Made by a program: the position numbers and the translations under genes
Part shown: positions 8,888-19,508 of the stretch, piece after piece
Numbering within the stretch: position 1 is the first letter of the stretch
Layout of the letters: every line of letters begins with the position of its first letter
From: Corynebacterium senegalense
Lineage (GTDB): Bacteria > Actinomycetota > Actinomycetes > Mycobacteriales > Mycobacteriaceae
Length of the DNA: 64,000 bases
Direction of reading: 5' to 3'
NCBI RefSeq assembly: GCF_900411315.1
Contig: NZ_LS990887.1
Coordinates: 2,118,662 to 2,182,661 of the forward strand
Notes under the pieces: generated by a model
Database searches by the model: none
Seen by the model: the letters and a program-made list of their open reading frames with translations, nothing else
What the model was told of the DNA's origin: nothing

Positions 8888-10894
8888 GTGAGCAGTTCGA
8901 TGGATCGGCGCCACCCGGAGCCGCGCAGGGCGGACCAGGGGCGGCAGGCCCCACCGACCCGGAAAGCGCCCCCGCAGAAGGCGCCGAGCCAGAAGGCCAT
9001 GACCAACCGGCGCGCCCGCTTCATCACCGCGGCGTTCCTCGCCGTCGCCGTCGTCCTCATCGGCCGCCTCGCCTGGGTGCAGGTCGTGTGGGCCCCCGAC
9101 CTTCAGCAACAGGCCGAAGCGCAGCGCGCCCGCCTCTACATGGAGCCGGCCCGCCGCGGAGAGATCGTCGACCGCTCCGGCAACCAGCTCGCCTACACCA
9201 TGCAGGCGCGCTCGCTGACCGTCTCGCCGAACGTCCTGCGCCGCGAGCTGCGGGAGCAGCAGGACACGCAGATGCAGATCGACGGCGTCTCGCCCGAGGC
9301 GATCGACGCCCAGCTCGACGCCCGCGTGGAGGACATCCTGCGCACGATGGCCAACGAGATCCCCGCCATGATCTCCGCGGCGGAGAAGGAGAGGGGCCGG
9401 GGCGGCGCGGGGGCGTCGACAAGCGAATCGGCGTCCGTGAGCTCGAAGGACATCCTGGAGAAGCTCCACGCCACCTCCGACTACGAGGTGCTCGTGCGCA
9501 ACGTCGACCCGGACGTGGCGGCGCAGGTCGCCGAGAAGTTCCACGGCGTGGCCGCGGACCACCAGGACATCCGCAAGTACCCCAACGGGGCCGTCGGCGA
9601 GAACATCGTGGGCAAGGTCTCGATGGACGGGCAGGGCCAGTTCGGCCTCGAGGCGTCCAGCGACTCGATCCTCACGGGGATCAACGGCCGCGCCAAGGAG
9701 GACGTCTCCGTCGACGGGCAGTCCATCCCCGGCACGCTTCGCGACGCCGTGCCCGCCGTCGACGGCGCCTCCATCCGCCTCACTATCGACCTCGACCTGC
9801 AGAACTTCGTCCAGCAGACGCTGCAGCAGGCCAAGGAGAACTCGCTGGCCAAGGGCGCCGAGGCGGTCGTGCTCGACGCGCGCACCGCCGAGGTCCTCGC
9901 GATGGCGAACACCGACACCATCGACCCCAACGGCGACCTGGAAAAGCAGCTCAAGGAGGGAAGGGACTTCGACAACAACGCCGTCTCCGCCCCCTTCGAG
10001 CCGGGCTCGGTGGCCAAGATCATCACCGCGGCCGCGTCCATCGAGGAGGGGCAGACGACCCCCGAGGAGGTCCACCAGGTCCCCGGGTCCATCCAGATGG
10101 CCGGCGTGACCGTCAACGACGCCTGGCAGCACGGCGTCGCGCCCTACACCACCGCCGGGATCTTCGGTAAGTCCTCGAACGTGGGCACGCTCCAGCTGGC
10201 CCAGCGCCTCGGCGAGGACCGCTACTGGGATTACCTGCAGCGCTTCGGCGTGGGCCAGACCACGGGCATCGAGCTGCCCAACGAGTCGGCGGGTCTCGTT
10301 CCCGTGCGCGAGCAGTGGTCTGGCGGGACCTTCGCCAACCTGCCCATCGGGCAGGGCATGAGCTGGACCGCCCTTCAGATGGCCAGCGTCTACCAGACGC
10401 TCGCCAACGGCGGGGAGCGCATCGAGCCGCGCGTGATCTCCTCAGTCACCGACGCCAACGGTGAGGAGGTGCCGCAGGAGGAGCCGGCCCGCACCCGCGT
10501 GGTCAGCGAAAAGACGGCCCGCACCGTCGTGGACATGTTCCGCTCGACCTTCCAGGAGGACCCGGCCGGGGTGAACTCGGGCACCGCCCAGGGCAACGAG
10601 CTGCCCGGCTACCAGCTCGCGGGCAAGACCGGCACGGCCCAAAAGGTCAACCCCGAGACGGGGGCGTACTCTCAGAACCAGTTCTGGATCACCTTCGCGG
10701 GCATCGCGCCCGCCGACGACCCCAGGTTCGTCGTTGCCATCATGCTCGACGAGCCGCAGCGCGGCCCGCTCGAGGGAGGCGCCGGCGGGCAGTCCTCCGC
10801 CCCGGTGTTCCGGGAGATCGCCAGCTGGCTCATCAACAGGGAGAACCTCCCGCAAAGCCCGCCCGCGGAACCGTACGTATTGCAGCAACAGTGA
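8888..10894 (+). CDS. ftsI: Septal peptidoglycan transpeptidase (class B PBP, FtsI/PbpB)
   Basis: D,D-transpeptidase (668 aa) that cross-links septal peptidoglycan and is the target of beta-lactams. One transmembrane helix (about residues 38-60) is followed by the PBP dimerisation domain and the transpeptidase domain, with the active-site SVAK at Ser374, SSN at 429-431 and KTG at 580-582. No PASTA domain follows. Residues near 160-175 form a short low-complexity insert rich in Gly/Ser/Ala. The stop overlaps an upstream in-frame murE GTG (10891). Confidence 0.95.
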   Translation: MSSSMDRRHPEPRRADQGRQAPPTRKAPPQKAPSQKAMTNRRARFITAAFLAVAVVLIGRLAWVQVVWAPDLQQQAEAQRARLYMEPARRGEIVDRSGNQLAYTMQARSLTVSPNVLRRELREQQDTQMQIDGVSPEAIDAQLDARVEDILRTMANEIPAMISAAEKERGRGGAGASTSESASVSSKDILEKLHATSDYEVLVRNVDPDVAAQVAEKFHGVAADHQDIRKYPNGAVGENIVGKVSMDGQGQFGLEASSDSILTGINGRAKEDVSVDGQSIPGTLRDAVPAVDGASIRLTIDLDLQNFVQQTLQQAKENSLAKGAEAVVLDARTAEVLAMANTDTIDPNGDLEKQLKEGRDFDNNAVSAPFEPGSVAKIITAAASIEEGQTTPEEVHQVPGSIQMAGVTVNDAWQHGVAPYTTAGIFGKSSNVGTLQLAQRLGEDRYWDYLQRFGVGQTTGIELPNESAGLVPVREQWSGGTFANLPIGQGMSWTALQMASVYQTLANGGERIEPRVISSVTDANGEEVPQEEPARTRVVSEKTARTVVDMFRSTFQEDPAGVNSGTAQGNELPGYQLAGKTGTAQKVNPETGAYSQNQFWITFAGIAPADDPRFVVAIMLDEPQRGPLEGGAGGQSSAPVFREIASWLINRENLPQSPPAEPYVLQQQ

Positions 10895-10920
10895 CAACAG
10901 CCCCGAGGAGCAGCCACCCC

Positions 10921-12483
10921 GTGAACCCGAACTCAGCCGACGCCCCCACACTCGCCGAGCTGGCCGACCTCGCGGGGGCGCGGGTCCTCGGCCCGGAGGA
11001 GGGCGCGGGGCTGCGCATCTCCACGGTCAGCCTGGACTCTCACGCGCTCGAGCCGGGGGCGCTGTTCGCCGCGCTGCCCGGCACCCGCACCCACGGCGCC
11101 GCCTACGCCCACGACTCGGAGGCCGGGGCCATCCTCACGGACGAGCGGGGCGTCGAGATCCTCCGCGAGGCAGGGGACGACCGGCCCGTGCTCGTCGTCG
11201 GCGACGTCCGCGCGGTCCTCGGGCCCGTGTCCGCGCGCGTCTACGGGTACCCGTCGACAAGCATGACCCTGCTCGGGGTGACCGGGACCTCGGGCAAGAC
11301 CACGACCACCTACCTGCTCGAGCAGGGGCTCATCGCGGCCGGGTGCCGCGTGGGGCTGATCGGCACGACGGGCACCCGCATTCTCGGCCGCGACGTGCCG
11401 ACCTCGCTGACCACCCCGGAGGCCCCCACGCTGCAGGCGCTGTTCGCCCAGATGCGCAGCGAGGGCGTCACCCACGTCGTCATGGAGGTCTCCTCCCACG
11501 CGCTCACCCTCGGACGTGTCGGCGGCACCGACTTCGACGTCGCCGGGTTCACCAACCTCAGCCAGGACCACCTCGACTTCCACCCGACGATGGAGGACTA
11601 CTTCGAGGCCAAGGCCACCTTCTTCGACCCCGCCTCGCCGCTGCATGCGCGCACGAGCGTGGTCTGCGTTGACGACGAGTGGGGTGAGCGCATGGCCCGC
11701 CGCGCTGGCAGCGCGCTCACGGTGGGCACGCGGAGCCAGAAGGGCCTCGACTGCTCGGCCACGCTTCTCGACGCCACCTCCACCGGCTCCCAGCGCATCC
11801 GCCTGGACCTTCACGGCGCGTCGTACGAGTTCGACCTGCCGCTGCCCGGCGCCTTCAACGTGGCCAACGCGGCCCTGGCCACCGCGATGGCGAGCGCGGT
11901 GGGCGTCGACCCGGCCCGCTTCGTTGCGGGACTGGAAAAGGCCGCGGTGCCGGGCCGCATGGAGCGTGTCGCGGCGGGCCAGGAGTTCGTGGCCGTGGTC
12001 GACTACGCGCACAAGCCGGCTGCCGTCGCCGCCGCCCTCGACACCCTGCGCGGCCAGGTCGAGGGCCGCGTCGGGGTGGTCATCGGGGCAGGCGGCGACC
12101 GGGATACCTCGAAGCGGCCCCTCATGGGCGCCGCCGCGGCGCAGCGCGCCGACCTGGTCATCGTCACCGACGACAACCCCCGCACCGAGGACCCCGCGGC
12201 GATCCGCGCCGCGGTGCTCGAGGGCGCGCGCGGGGCGGGCACTAGCGCCGAGATCCGGGAGTGCGGGTCGCGCTCCGGGGCGATCGACCAGCTCGTCGCC
12301 TGGGCCGGGCCCGGTGACGCCGTCATCGTGGTGGGCAAGGGCCACGAGGTCGGCCAGATCGTGGGAACCACGACGCATCCCTTCGACGACAGGGCCGAGA
12401 TGCGCCGGGCGCTGGCCGAGAACGGCTACGGTGAAAGCGTCGACACCAACCGAGTACGTGACAACGAAAGGCGGCAGCGATGA
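10921..12483 (+). CDS. murE: UDP-N-acetylmuramoyl-L-alanyl-D-glutamate--2,6-diaminopimelate ligase
   Basis: Cytoplasmic Mur ligase that adds meso-diaminopimelate to UDP-MurNAc-L-Ala-D-Glu. The ATP loop GTSGKTTT is at residues 122-129 and DNPR at 418-421; DNPR distinguishes DAP-adding from Lys-adding MurE, so the wall should be DAP-type. I prefer GTG 10921 because GAGGAG (10905-10910) lies 10 nt upstream; GTG 10891, overlapping the ftsI stop, would add 10 residues and has no RBS. The stop overlaps the murF start (ATGA). Confidence 0.94.
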   Translation: MNPNSADAPTLAELADLAGARVLGPEEGAGLRISTVSLDSHALEPGALFAALPGTRTHGAAYAHDSEAGAILTDERGVEILREAGDDRPVLVVGDVRAVLGPVSARVYGYPSTSMTLLGVTGTSGKTTTTYLLEQGLIAAGCRVGLIGTTGTRILGRDVPTSLTTPEAPTLQALFAQMRSEGVTHVVMEVSSHALTLGRVGGTDFDVAGFTNLSQDHLDFHPTMEDYFEAKATFFDPASPLHARTSVVCVDDEWGERMARRAGSALTVGTRSQKGLDCSATLLDATSTGSQRIRLDLHGASYEFDLPLPGAFNVANAALATAMASAVGVDPARFVAGLEKAAVPGRMERVAAGQEFVAVVDYAHKPAAVAAALDTLRGQVEGRVGVVIGAGGDRDTSKRPLMGAAAAQRADLVIVTDDNPRTEDPAAIRAAVLEGARGAGTSAEIRECGSRSGAIDQLVAWAGPGDAVIVVGKGHEVGQIVGTTTHPFDDRAEMRRALAENGYGESVDTNRVRDNERRQR

Positions 12484-14045
12484 TCGCGCTCGAAGCGCAG
12501 GAGATCGCCCGGATCACCGGCGGAACACTCAACAGCCATGCCGACCCGCACGCCCGCGTCGACGGGTTCGTTGAGTTCGATTCGCGCAAGATCGCCCCGG
12601 GAGGCCTCTTCGTCGCCCTCGCCGGCACGCGCGCCGACGGGCACGACTTCGCCCGCGCCGCCGCCGAGCAGGGCGCCGCCGTGACGCTCGCCGCCCGGGA
12701 CGTGGACGCGCCCGCCATCATCGTCCCGCCCGTGGACAGGCGGGAGGGTGACAACTCGGACCTCGCCGCGAACGACCCAGACGGCTCCGTCGCCGCCGTG
12801 GTCGAGGCGATGTCCCGGCTCGCCGCGCACGTCGCCCGCGAGCTCACCGCCAACCACGGGCTGTCCATCACCGGCGTGACCGGTTCCGCGGGCAAGACCT
12901 CCACCAAGGACCTCATCGCCGCGGTGCTCGGCACCGCCGGGGAGACGGTCGCCCCGCCCGGCTCCTTCAACAACGAGATCGGCCACCCCTACACCGTGCT
13001 GCGCTGCACGGAGTCCACGGACTTTCTCGTCGCCGAGATGTCCGCGCGCGGCATCGGCCACATCGCCCACCTCGCCGCGATCGCGCCGCCGAAGATCGGC
13101 GTCGTGCTCAACGTCGGCTCCGCCCACCTGGGCGAGTTCGGCTCCCGCGAGAACATCGCCCGGGCCAAGGGAGAGCTCGTCGAGGCCCTGCCTGCCGCCG
13201 CCGACGGCGGGGTGGCCATCCTCAACGCCGACGACGACCTCGTCATCGGCATGGCCCCGCGCACCGCGGCGCGGGTGGTCACCTTCTCCACCCGCTCGAG
13301 CGAGGCGGACTACTACGCCACCGACATCGAGTTCGACGACGTCGCCCGGGCCACATTCACCCTCCACTCGCCGGGCAACGAGCCCCATCGCGTCCGGCTC
13401 AACGTCTTCGGCGCCCACCAGGTCTCCAACGCGCTCGCGGCCGCCGCGGTCGGCGTCGAGTCGGGCATCCCCGCCGAGACGGTCGCCCGCGCCCTGAGCC
13501 AGGCCCACGGCGTCTCCGTCAACCGCATGGACGTCAACACCCGCGCCGACGGGGTGACCGTGATCAACGACGCCTACAATGCCAACCCCGATTCCATGCG
13601 CGCGGGGATCGCGGCCCTCGGTTACACGGCCGCGGCGCGCCCGGGCGTGCGCTCCATCGCCGTCCTCGGTGAGATGGCGGAGCTGGGGCGAGACAGCGTC
13701 GCCACCCACCGCGAGCTTGGCGACGACCTGGCCCGCTACCGCGTCACCCACCTGGTCGCCGTGGGGGAGAGCGAGGCCATGTCCGCCCTGGAGCAGCGGG
13801 CCCGCGCCCGCGGCATCGTCACAGCCACCGCCCGTGGCGTCGATGACGCCGCCGCGGCCGTCGCGGCGATCCTCGCAGCCCCGCCCGCCGGGGAGGAGGG
13901 CTGGTACGAACGCACCGCCCGGGACGTCGTGCTGGTCAAGGCGTCGAACTCCGTCGGCCTGTGGGGCGTTGCCGAGAAGCTTTTGGCGGGGAATAACCTA
14001 AAGGGCGGTACGACCGCACAGGAAACACCGAAAGAAAAACGGTAG
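12480..14045 (+). CDS. murF: UDP-N-acetylmuramoyl-tripeptide--D-alanyl-D-alanine ligase
   Basis: Mur ligase (521 aa) adding D-Ala-D-Ala to complete the pentapeptide. The P-loop GSAGKTST is at residues 135-142, and the central and C-terminal ligase domains follow, including the NDAYNANP motif near residue 361 that is typical of MurF. It is coupled to murE by a 4-nt overlap; AAAGGCGG precedes the ATG. The C-terminal ~20 residues are polar and poorly structured. Confidence 0.95.
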   Translation: MIALEAQEIARITGGTLNSHADPHARVDGFVEFDSRKIAPGGLFVALAGTRADGHDFARAAAEQGAAVTLAARDVDAPAIIVPPVDRREGDNSDLAANDPDGSVAAVVEAMSRLAAHVARELTANHGLSITGVTGSAGKTSTKDLIAAVLGTAGETVAPPGSFNNEIGHPYTVLRCTESTDFLVAEMSARGIGHIAHLAAIAPPKIGVVLNVGSAHLGEFGSRENIARAKGELVEALPAAADGGVAILNADDDLVIGMAPRTAARVVTFSTRSSEADYYATDIEFDDVARATFTLHSPGNEPHRVRLNVFGAHQVSNALAAAAVGVESGIPAETVARALSQAHGVSVNRMDVNTRADGVTVINDAYNANPDSMRAGIAALGYTAAARPGVRSIAVLGEMAELGRDSVATHRELGDDLARYRVTHLVAVGESEAMSALEQRARARGIVTATARGVDDAAAAVAAILAAPPAGEEGWYERTARDVVLVKASNSVGLWGVAEKLLAGNNLKGGTTAQETPKEKR

Positions 14046-14053
14046 ACACACAC

Positions 14054-15160
14054 ATGGTTCAGATCATCATTGCGGGGATTGTCAGCTTCCTCGTCGCCAT
14101 CTTCCTCACCCCGGTGCTCATCCGGTATTTCCACCGCCGCGAGCTCGGGCAGGAGATCCGCGAGGACGGGCCCGCCTCCCACGCCCGCAAACGCGGCACC
14201 CCGACGATGGGCGGGATTGCCATCCTCGCCGGAATCCTCGTCGGGTACGTGGTGGCGAGCCTTTGGGCGCTGGGGACGGGCCACTCCGCCTTCACCGCCT
14301 CCGGCCTGATCGTCCTCGGTCTGACGCTCGCCCTGGGCGGGGTGGGCTTCGCCGACGACGGCATCAAGCTGTTCATGAAGCGCAACCTCGGTCTGAACAA
14401 GACGGCCAAGCTCGTCTCCCAGCTCGTCATCGCCGTCGCCTTCGGCGTGCTGCTCCTGCAGTTCCCCAACGAGGAGGGGATCACGCCGGGGTCGACGTCG
14501 TTAAGCTTCGTGCGCGACCTCGAGATCCTCGACTTCGCCGCGGCAGGGGGCGTGATCGGGCTGATCGTCTTCCTCGTGTTCATCTACATCCTGCTGGCCG
14601 CGTGGTCGAACGCCGTCAACCTTACCGACGGCCTCGACGGGCTCGCCTCGGGCACCACCGCCTTCGTGATGGCCGCCTACACCGCGATCACGTTCTGGCA
14701 GTTCCGCCAGTCCTGCTCCATCTCCCCGGGCCCGGGCTGCTACGACGTCCGCGACCCGCTCGACCTGGCCACCCTCGCGGCGGCGGGCTTCGGCGCCACC
14801 ATCGGCTTCCTGTGGTGGAACGCCGCCCCGGCGAAGATCTTCATGGGGGACACGGGCTCGCTGGCCCTCGGCGGCATGGTGGCGGGCCTGTCCGTGGTGA
14901 GCAAGACCGAGCTGCTCATGGTGATCATCGGTGCGCTGTTCGTCATGGAGGCCGCATCCGTCGTGATCCAGGTGATCTCCTTCCGCACCACCGGCAAGCG
15001 CGTCTTCCGCATGGCGCCCTTCCACCACCACTTCGAAAACGGCGGCTGGGCGGAAACGACCGTGGTGGTGCGCTTCTGGCTCATCTCCGCCATGGCCGTC
15101 GCGCTCGGCCTGGCCGTCTTCTACAGCGAATGGCTCGGGCTGACCGGGGCGGTGAGCTGA
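14054..15160 (+). CDS. mraY: Phospho-N-acetylmuramoyl-pentapeptide transferase
   Basis: Integral membrane enzyme (368 aa) that transfers phospho-MurNAc-pentapeptide to undecaprenyl phosphate to form lipid I. About ten transmembrane helices are evident. The signatures FADDGIK (near residue 97), NLTDGLDGL (near 190) and [12 protein letters not shown] (near 263) hold the catalytic Asp residues, and APFHHHFE (near 321) is the conserved HHH loop. It ends with the murD start overlapping by 1 nt (TGATG). Confidence 0.96.
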   Translation: MVQIIIAGIVSFLVAIFLTPVLIRYFHRRELGQEIREDGPASHARKRGTPTMGGIAILAGILVGYVVASLWALGTGHSAFTASGLIVLGLTLALGGVGFADDGIKLFMKRNLGLNKTAKLVSQLVIAVAFGVLLLQFPNEEGITPGSTSLSFVRDLEILDFAAAGGVIGLIVFLVFIYILLAAWSNAVNLTDGLDGLASGTTAFVMAAYTAITFWQFRQSCSISPGPGCYDVRDPLDLATLAAAGFGATIGFLWWNAAPAKIFMGDTGSLALGGMVAGLSVVSKTELLMVIIGALFVMEAASVVIQVISFRTTGKRVFRMAPFHHHFENGGWAETTVVVRFWLISAMAVALGLAVFYSEWLGLTGAVS

Positions 15161-16575
15161 TGGCCCCCGCGGCGACGAACCTTCCCGCCGAGCTGCGCGG
15201 GGCGGTGCTGCTGGCAGGGGCCGGCGTTTCCGGCCGCGGGGCGGCGCGGCTGCTCGCCCGGCTCGGTGCCGACGTCACCGTGGCCGACGACAACCCCGAC
15301 AACCGCGATAACGTCGCCGCCGAAACCGGGGCGGCGACGCTGAGCACCGCCGAGGCCGCGGCGGCTCTGGACTCCTTCGGCATCGTGGTCACCTCGCCCG
15401 GCTGGCGGCCCGACACCCCGCTGCTCACCGCCGCGGTGGACGCGGGCCTCGAGGTCATCGGGGACGTCGAGCTGTGCTTCCGCCTCGACCGCGCCGGCGT
15501 CTTCGGCGCGCCCCGCACGTGGCTGGCGGTGACCGGCACGAACGGGAAGACCACCACCACCGGCATGCTCGCGGCGATGATGCAGCAGGCGGGCCGGGAC
15601 ACGGGGCGGCGCGCCGCCGCCTGCGGCAACATCGGCGTCGCCGTCAGCGACGCGATCGTCGACCCGGAGCGGGTGGACGTGCTCGTGGCCGAGCTGTCCA
15701 GCTTCCAGCTCCACTGGTCGAGCCACCTCGTCCCCGACGCCGGAGCGCTGCTCAACCTCGCCGAGGACCACATCGACTGGCACGGATCCTTCGCCGCCTA
15801 CGGCGCCGACAAGACGAAGGTGCTGCGCGCCGCGACCGCCGTGGCGGGCACGGACGACGAGGAAGTCGCGCGCCTCGTCGCCGCGACCGGGCGCGGGGAC
15901 ATCGTGGGCTTCACCCTTGCCGAGCCCGCGGACAACCAGGTCGGGGTCTCCGGCGGGAGGATCGTCGCCCGGCTCGGCGGGGAAACGACCGACCTGGCCA
16001 GCGCGGAGGGCATCGAGCCGGCCGGTGCGGCGGGGGTCTACGACGCCCTCGCCGCGGCGGCCGTCGCGTTCTCCCAGGGCGCCCGCCCGCACCACATCCA
16101 GGCGGCGCTCGACGGCTACCGCGTGGCCGGACACCGCGGCGCTGTCGTCCACTCCGCAGGCGGGGTGGACTGGGTGGACAACTCCAAGGCGACGAACCCG
16201 CACGCCGCGCACTCTGCGCTGCTCGGCGCCGGGCCCGTCGTGTGGGTCGCGGGCGGGCAGCTGAAGGGCGCCGACGTGACGGACCTCGTGCGCGAGCACG
16301 CGGGCCAGTTCCGCGCCGTGGCGCTCCTGGGTGCGGACAGGGACATCCTGCGCGCCGCCTGCGAGCGCCACGCCCCGGACGTGCCCCTCTTCGTCACCGA
16401 CTCGGCGGACCCCGTCACCGCCATGGACGAGGCCGTCGCCTTCGCCGCGCGCCACGCCCAGCCGGGGGAGAAGGTCCTGCTCGCGCCGGCGGCGGCGAGC
16501 CTGGACATGTACTCGGGGATGGCCGAGCGCGGGGACATCTTCGCCGCGGCGGCCGCCCGCCACGCGCGGGGTTGA
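15160..16575 (+). CDS. murD: UDP-N-acetylmuramoyl-L-alanine--D-glutamate ligase
   Basis: Mur ligase (471 aa) adding D-glutamate to UDP-MurNAc-L-Ala. The N-terminal Rossmann-like domain opens with GAGVSGRGAARLL; the ATP loop GTNGKTTT is at residues 126-133. ATG 15160 overlaps the mraY stop by one base and gives the normal family N-terminus; the much longer open frame extending upstream is inside mraY in another frame. Downstream, 165 nt separate it from ftsW. Confidence 0.95.
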   Translation: MAPAATNLPAELRGAVLLAGAGVSGRGAARLLARLGADVTVADDNPDNRDNVAAETGAATLSTAEAAAALDSFGIVVTSPGWRPDTPLLTAAVDAGLEVIGDVELCFRLDRAGVFGAPRTWLAVTGTNGKTTTTGMLAAMMQQAGRDTGRRAAACGNIGVAVSDAIVDPERVDVLVAELSSFQLHWSSHLVPDAGALLNLAEDHIDWHGSFAAYGADKTKVLRAATAVAGTDDEEVARLVAATGRGDIVGFTLAEPADNQVGVSGGRIVARLGGETTDLASAEGIEPAGAAGVYDALAAAAVAFSQGARPHHIQAALDGYRVAGHRGAVVHSAGGVDWVDNSKATNPHAAHSALLGAGPVVWVAGGQLKGADVTDLVREHAGQFRAVALLGADRDILRAACERHAPDVPLFVTDSADPVTAMDEAVAFAARHAQPGEKVLLAPAAASLDMYSGMAERGDIFAAAAARHARG

Positions 16576-16643
16576 GAGGCCGCCCCGGCGGCGCAGACTA
16601 ATTGGGGTCGTGTTGCTCCACCGGCGCCTACCCACCCCCGGGC

Positions 16644-16658
16644 TATTGTGGCTACTGT
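16644..16658 (+). promoter_or_regulatory. Possible internal promoter upstream of ftsW
   Basis: Two TANNNT hexamers, TATTGT (16644-16649) and TACTGT (16653-16658), lie in the only sizeable gap between mraY and murG. No -35 was recognised. Confidence 0.35.
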
Positions 16659-16740
16659 GACTCCAGGTAACACTGGGGCGGGCAGATGCTGCAGTCGCCA
16701 CTCGGGCCAGATTCGAGGGTGAGTCGATGAGGAAAGGGCG

Positions 16741-18294
16741 GTGGCCATGACGGCAACGCGCGGAGTGCGGGGGCAGCAGCCCCGCAGGAGCGGAGCGACG
16801 GGCGGGGCCGGCAGCGCGCCGCACCCCCGCCAGCCCGGGCGCGCCCCGCACCAGGGCACAAGCTTCGCGACGCTGCACCGGCGCCTGTCGGACGCGATGG
16901 ACGCGCGCCCGCTGCTCGACTACACCATGATCCGCACCGTCGTGCTCGTCCTCGCCGGGCTCGGTGTCGTCATGGTCACAAGCTCCTCGATGGCGGCGTC
17001 GTTCGCGGCGTCGGCAAGCGTGTGGGCGACCACCGTGAAGCAGGCGGTGATGGTGGCCCTCGGCCTCTTCGTCTTCTGGCTGGCGCTCAAGGTCTCCCCG
17101 GAGCGCATCCGCCAGCTTTCCAACCTGATCATGCTCGTCGCGGTGGTGCTGCTGGCGCTGGTGCTGGTGCCGGGCATCGGAACGGGCAAGGACGAGGTCG
17201 GCTCCCAGTCGTGGATCGTCCTCGGCCCGCTGCGCCTGCAGCCCTCGGAACTGGCGCGCGCCGCGATCGCGATCTGGGGCGCGAAGGTCCTGGCCAACAA
17301 GGACCCCCGCCGCCCCTCCAAACTCGACAACGGTTTCCTCGCCTTCTTCGGGGTCGCCACGCTCTGCCTCCTCCTCATCGGCGCCCAGGGCGACTACGGC
17401 ATGGCCGTCTCCTTCGCGATCGTCGTGGCGCTCATCCTCATCTTCGCCGGGATCCCGCTCAGCCTGATCGGCATCGCCGCCGGCGTCGGTGCGCTCAGCC
17501 TCGTGGTTGTCTTCCTCTCCGGCGGCTACCGCTCCAACCGCTTCCACGTGTACTTCGACGCGCTGTTCGGCCACTTCGAGGAGACGCGCACCATCGCGTT
17601 CCAGTCCCACCAGGGCTTCCTTTCGCTTGCCGACGGCTCCCTGTTCGGCCTCGGCCTCGGCCAGTCCCGCGCCAAATGGTTCTACCTGCCGGAGGCCCGC
17701 AACGACTTCATCTTCGCCGTGATCGGCGAGGAGCTCGGCCTGTGGGGCGGGGCGCTGGTGATCATCCTCTTCGCGCTTCTCGGCGTGTTCGGGCTGCGCG
17801 CGGCGCGCCGCGCCCAGAACCAGTTCCAGGCCCTCATGGCCGCCTCGCTGGCCGCGGGTGTCGTCTCCCAGGCCTTCATCAACATCGGCTACGTCATCGG
17901 CCTGCTGCCTGTCACGGGCATCCAGCTGCCGATGCTCTCGGCCGGCGGCACCTCGGCCGTCATCACGCTCGGCTCGATGGGCATCCTCGCCTCCGTGGCG
18001 CGCCACGAGCCGGACTGCGTCTCCGCGATGCAGAACTACGGCCGCCCCGCCTTCGACCGCATCCTGGGCATCGGTGAGCCGACGGCGCCGCGCCAGGCGC
18101 AGGCGCGGGCACAGGCGCAGGCGCTGCGCCACCGCCCGGCGGCGCCGACGCGCTCCGAGCGCGAGGCGCGCTTCGGCACCCCGGTCACCGCCCGAGCGGC
18201 GGCGGCACCGCAGCGGCCAGTCCAGTACCGCCCGGCCGAACGGGCCCCGCAGCCGCGCCGCGACATCCGCCGCGATATTCGGCGGGCGGGCTGA
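16741..18294 (+). CDS. ftsW: Septal peptidoglycan glycosyltransferase FtsW (SEDS family)
   Basis: SEDS polymerase (517 aa) that joins lipid II into glycan strands together with FtsI. After a 50-residue disordered basic N-terminus there are about ten transmembrane helices; the GEELGLWG motif near residue 331 and the GGTSAVITLG loop near 402 are family landmarks. The C-terminal ~90 residues are a Gln/Ala/Arg-rich cytoplasmic tail, longer than in E. coli but usual in actinobacteria. GTG 16741 (GAGGA 7 nt upstream) and ATG 16747 are both possible starts. Confidence 0.93.
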   Translation: MAMTATRGVRGQQPRRSGATGGAGSAPHPRQPGRAPHQGTSFATLHRRLSDAMDARPLLDYTMIRTVVLVLAGLGVVMVTSSSMAASFAASASVWATTVKQAVMVALGLFVFWLALKVSPERIRQLSNLIMLVAVVLLALVLVPGIGTGKDEVGSQSWIVLGPLRLQPSELARAAIAIWGAKVLANKDPRRPSKLDNGFLAFFGVATLCLLLIGAQGDYGMAVSFAIVVALILIFAGIPLSLIGIAAGVGALSLVVVFLSGGYRSNRFHVYFDALFGHFEETRTIAFQSHQGFLSLADGSLFGLGLGQSRAKWFYLPEARNDFIFAVIGEELGLWGGALVIILFALLGVFGLRAARRAQNQFQALMAASLAAGVVSQAFINIGYVIGLLPVTGIQLPMLSAGGTSAVITLGSMGILASVARHEPDCVSAMQNYGRPAFDRILGIGEPTAPRQAQARAQAQALRHRPAAPTRSEREARFGTPVTARAAAAPQRPVQYRPAERAPQPRRDIRRDIRRAG

Positions 18295-18358
18295 GCGCCA
18301 GGGCGCCGGGCAACCGCTTTACAACGGGGACAAGGAATGAAAGAGGGAGCAGTATCCA

Positions 18359-19456
18359 ATGCCTGAGAAGGTGCAGCAGTCGTCGGGACCGCTGAACGTC
18401 GTCCTCGCTGGCGGCGGCACGGCCGGCCACATCGAGCCGGCGCTGGCGGTCGGCGAGGTCCTGCGCGACGAATTCGGCGCGGCCGCGACGGCCCTGGGAA
18501 CGGAGAAGGGCCTGGAGACGACGATCGTCCCCGCCCGGGGTTTCGAGCTGGCGCTCATCGACCCCGTCCCGATCCCACGCAACGCGCCGTGGCGCCTCGT
18601 CGCTGTGCCGGCGAAGCTGGCCCGCTCGGTGCGCCAGACGCGCCGGGTGCTCAAGGACACGGGTGCCCAGGCCGTCTTCGGCACGGGCGGCTACGTCGCG
18701 GCGTCCGCCTACCTGGCGGCTGCCTCCATGAAGCTGCCCTTCTTCGTGCTGGAGACCAACGCGCTGGCGGGCATGGCCAACAAGCTCGGCGTGCGCCTGG
18801 GCGGGGTGGGGCTCAACGCCGTGCCGGGCTCGGGCATGCCGGGGGAGACCGTGGGCATCCCGGTGCGCCCCGGGGTGGGCGTGGACCCCGACGGCGCCAA
18901 GGCGCGCCGGGGCTACAAGATGTGGAACCTCGATCCGGAGCGGCCGACGATCCTGGTCACCGGCGGCTCCCAGGGCGCGGTGAGCATCAACTCCGCGGTG
19001 GCGGGGGCGGTCGGGCGGCTCAGCGCCCAGGGCTTCCAGGTCCTGCACGCCTACGGGCGCAAGAACGACGCCCCGCAGGCGCACGAGAACTACACGGCCG
19101 TGCCCTACATTGACGACATGGAGGCCGCCTACGCGGTGGCCGACCTCGTGGTGTGCCGCTCGGGGGCGATGACGGTGGCGGAGAACTCCGCGGCCGGCGT
19201 CCCGGCGGTATACATCCCGCTGCCGCACGGCAACGGCGAGCAGGGGCTGAACTCGGCCCACCTCGTGGACCTGGGGGCGGCGGTGCGCATCGACGACGCC
19301 GACCTCACGGCCGACGCGCTCGTCGATGCCGTCGCGGCCATCCTCGGCCCCGGCGGCAGCCTCGCGGCGATGCGCGCGGCGCTCGACAGCTCCGGGGCCG
19401 GCAACGTCGCGCACGACCTGGCTACCCGCGTCGTGCGGGCCGTGCGCGCTCACTAA
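18359..19456 (+). CDS. murG: UDP-GlcNAc--lipid I N-acetylglucosaminyltransferase
   Basis: Membrane-associated GT-B enzyme (365 aa) that converts lipid I to lipid II. The N-terminal loop GGGTAGH is at residues 18-24; the C-terminal nucleotide-binding half contains GGSQGA near residue 203 and the donor-site segment [10 protein letters not shown] near 266. ATG 18359 follows a GAGGGAG. It sits in the canonical order ftsW-murG-murC. Confidence 0.95.
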   Translation: MPEKVQQSSGPLNVVLAGGGTAGHIEPALAVGEVLRDEFGAAATALGTEKGLETTIVPARGFELALIDPVPIPRNAPWRLVAVPAKLARSVRQTRRVLKDTGAQAVFGTGGYVAASAYLAAASMKLPFFVLETNALAGMANKLGVRLGGVGLNAVPGSGMPGETVGIPVRPGVGVDPDGAKARRGYKMWNLDPERPTILVTGGSQGAVSINSAVAGAVGRLSAQGFQVLHAYGRKNDAPQAHENYTAVPYIDDMEAAYAVADLVVCRSGAMTVAENSAAGVPAVYIPLPHGNGEQGLNSAHLVDLGAAVRIDDADLTADALVDAVAAILGPGGSLAAMRAALDSSGAGNVAHDLATRVVRAVRAH

Positions 19457-19508
19457 GATCTGCACCAGTTACGTCCGGCCCCGCTGTGTGAAGGAGAGCC
19501 CCGCAGTC

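Noticed and set aside
15121-18132. Minus-strand open frame of about 1000 codons across murD and ftsW
   Set aside because: Antisense shadow with no domain; murD and ftsW are intact on the other strand.
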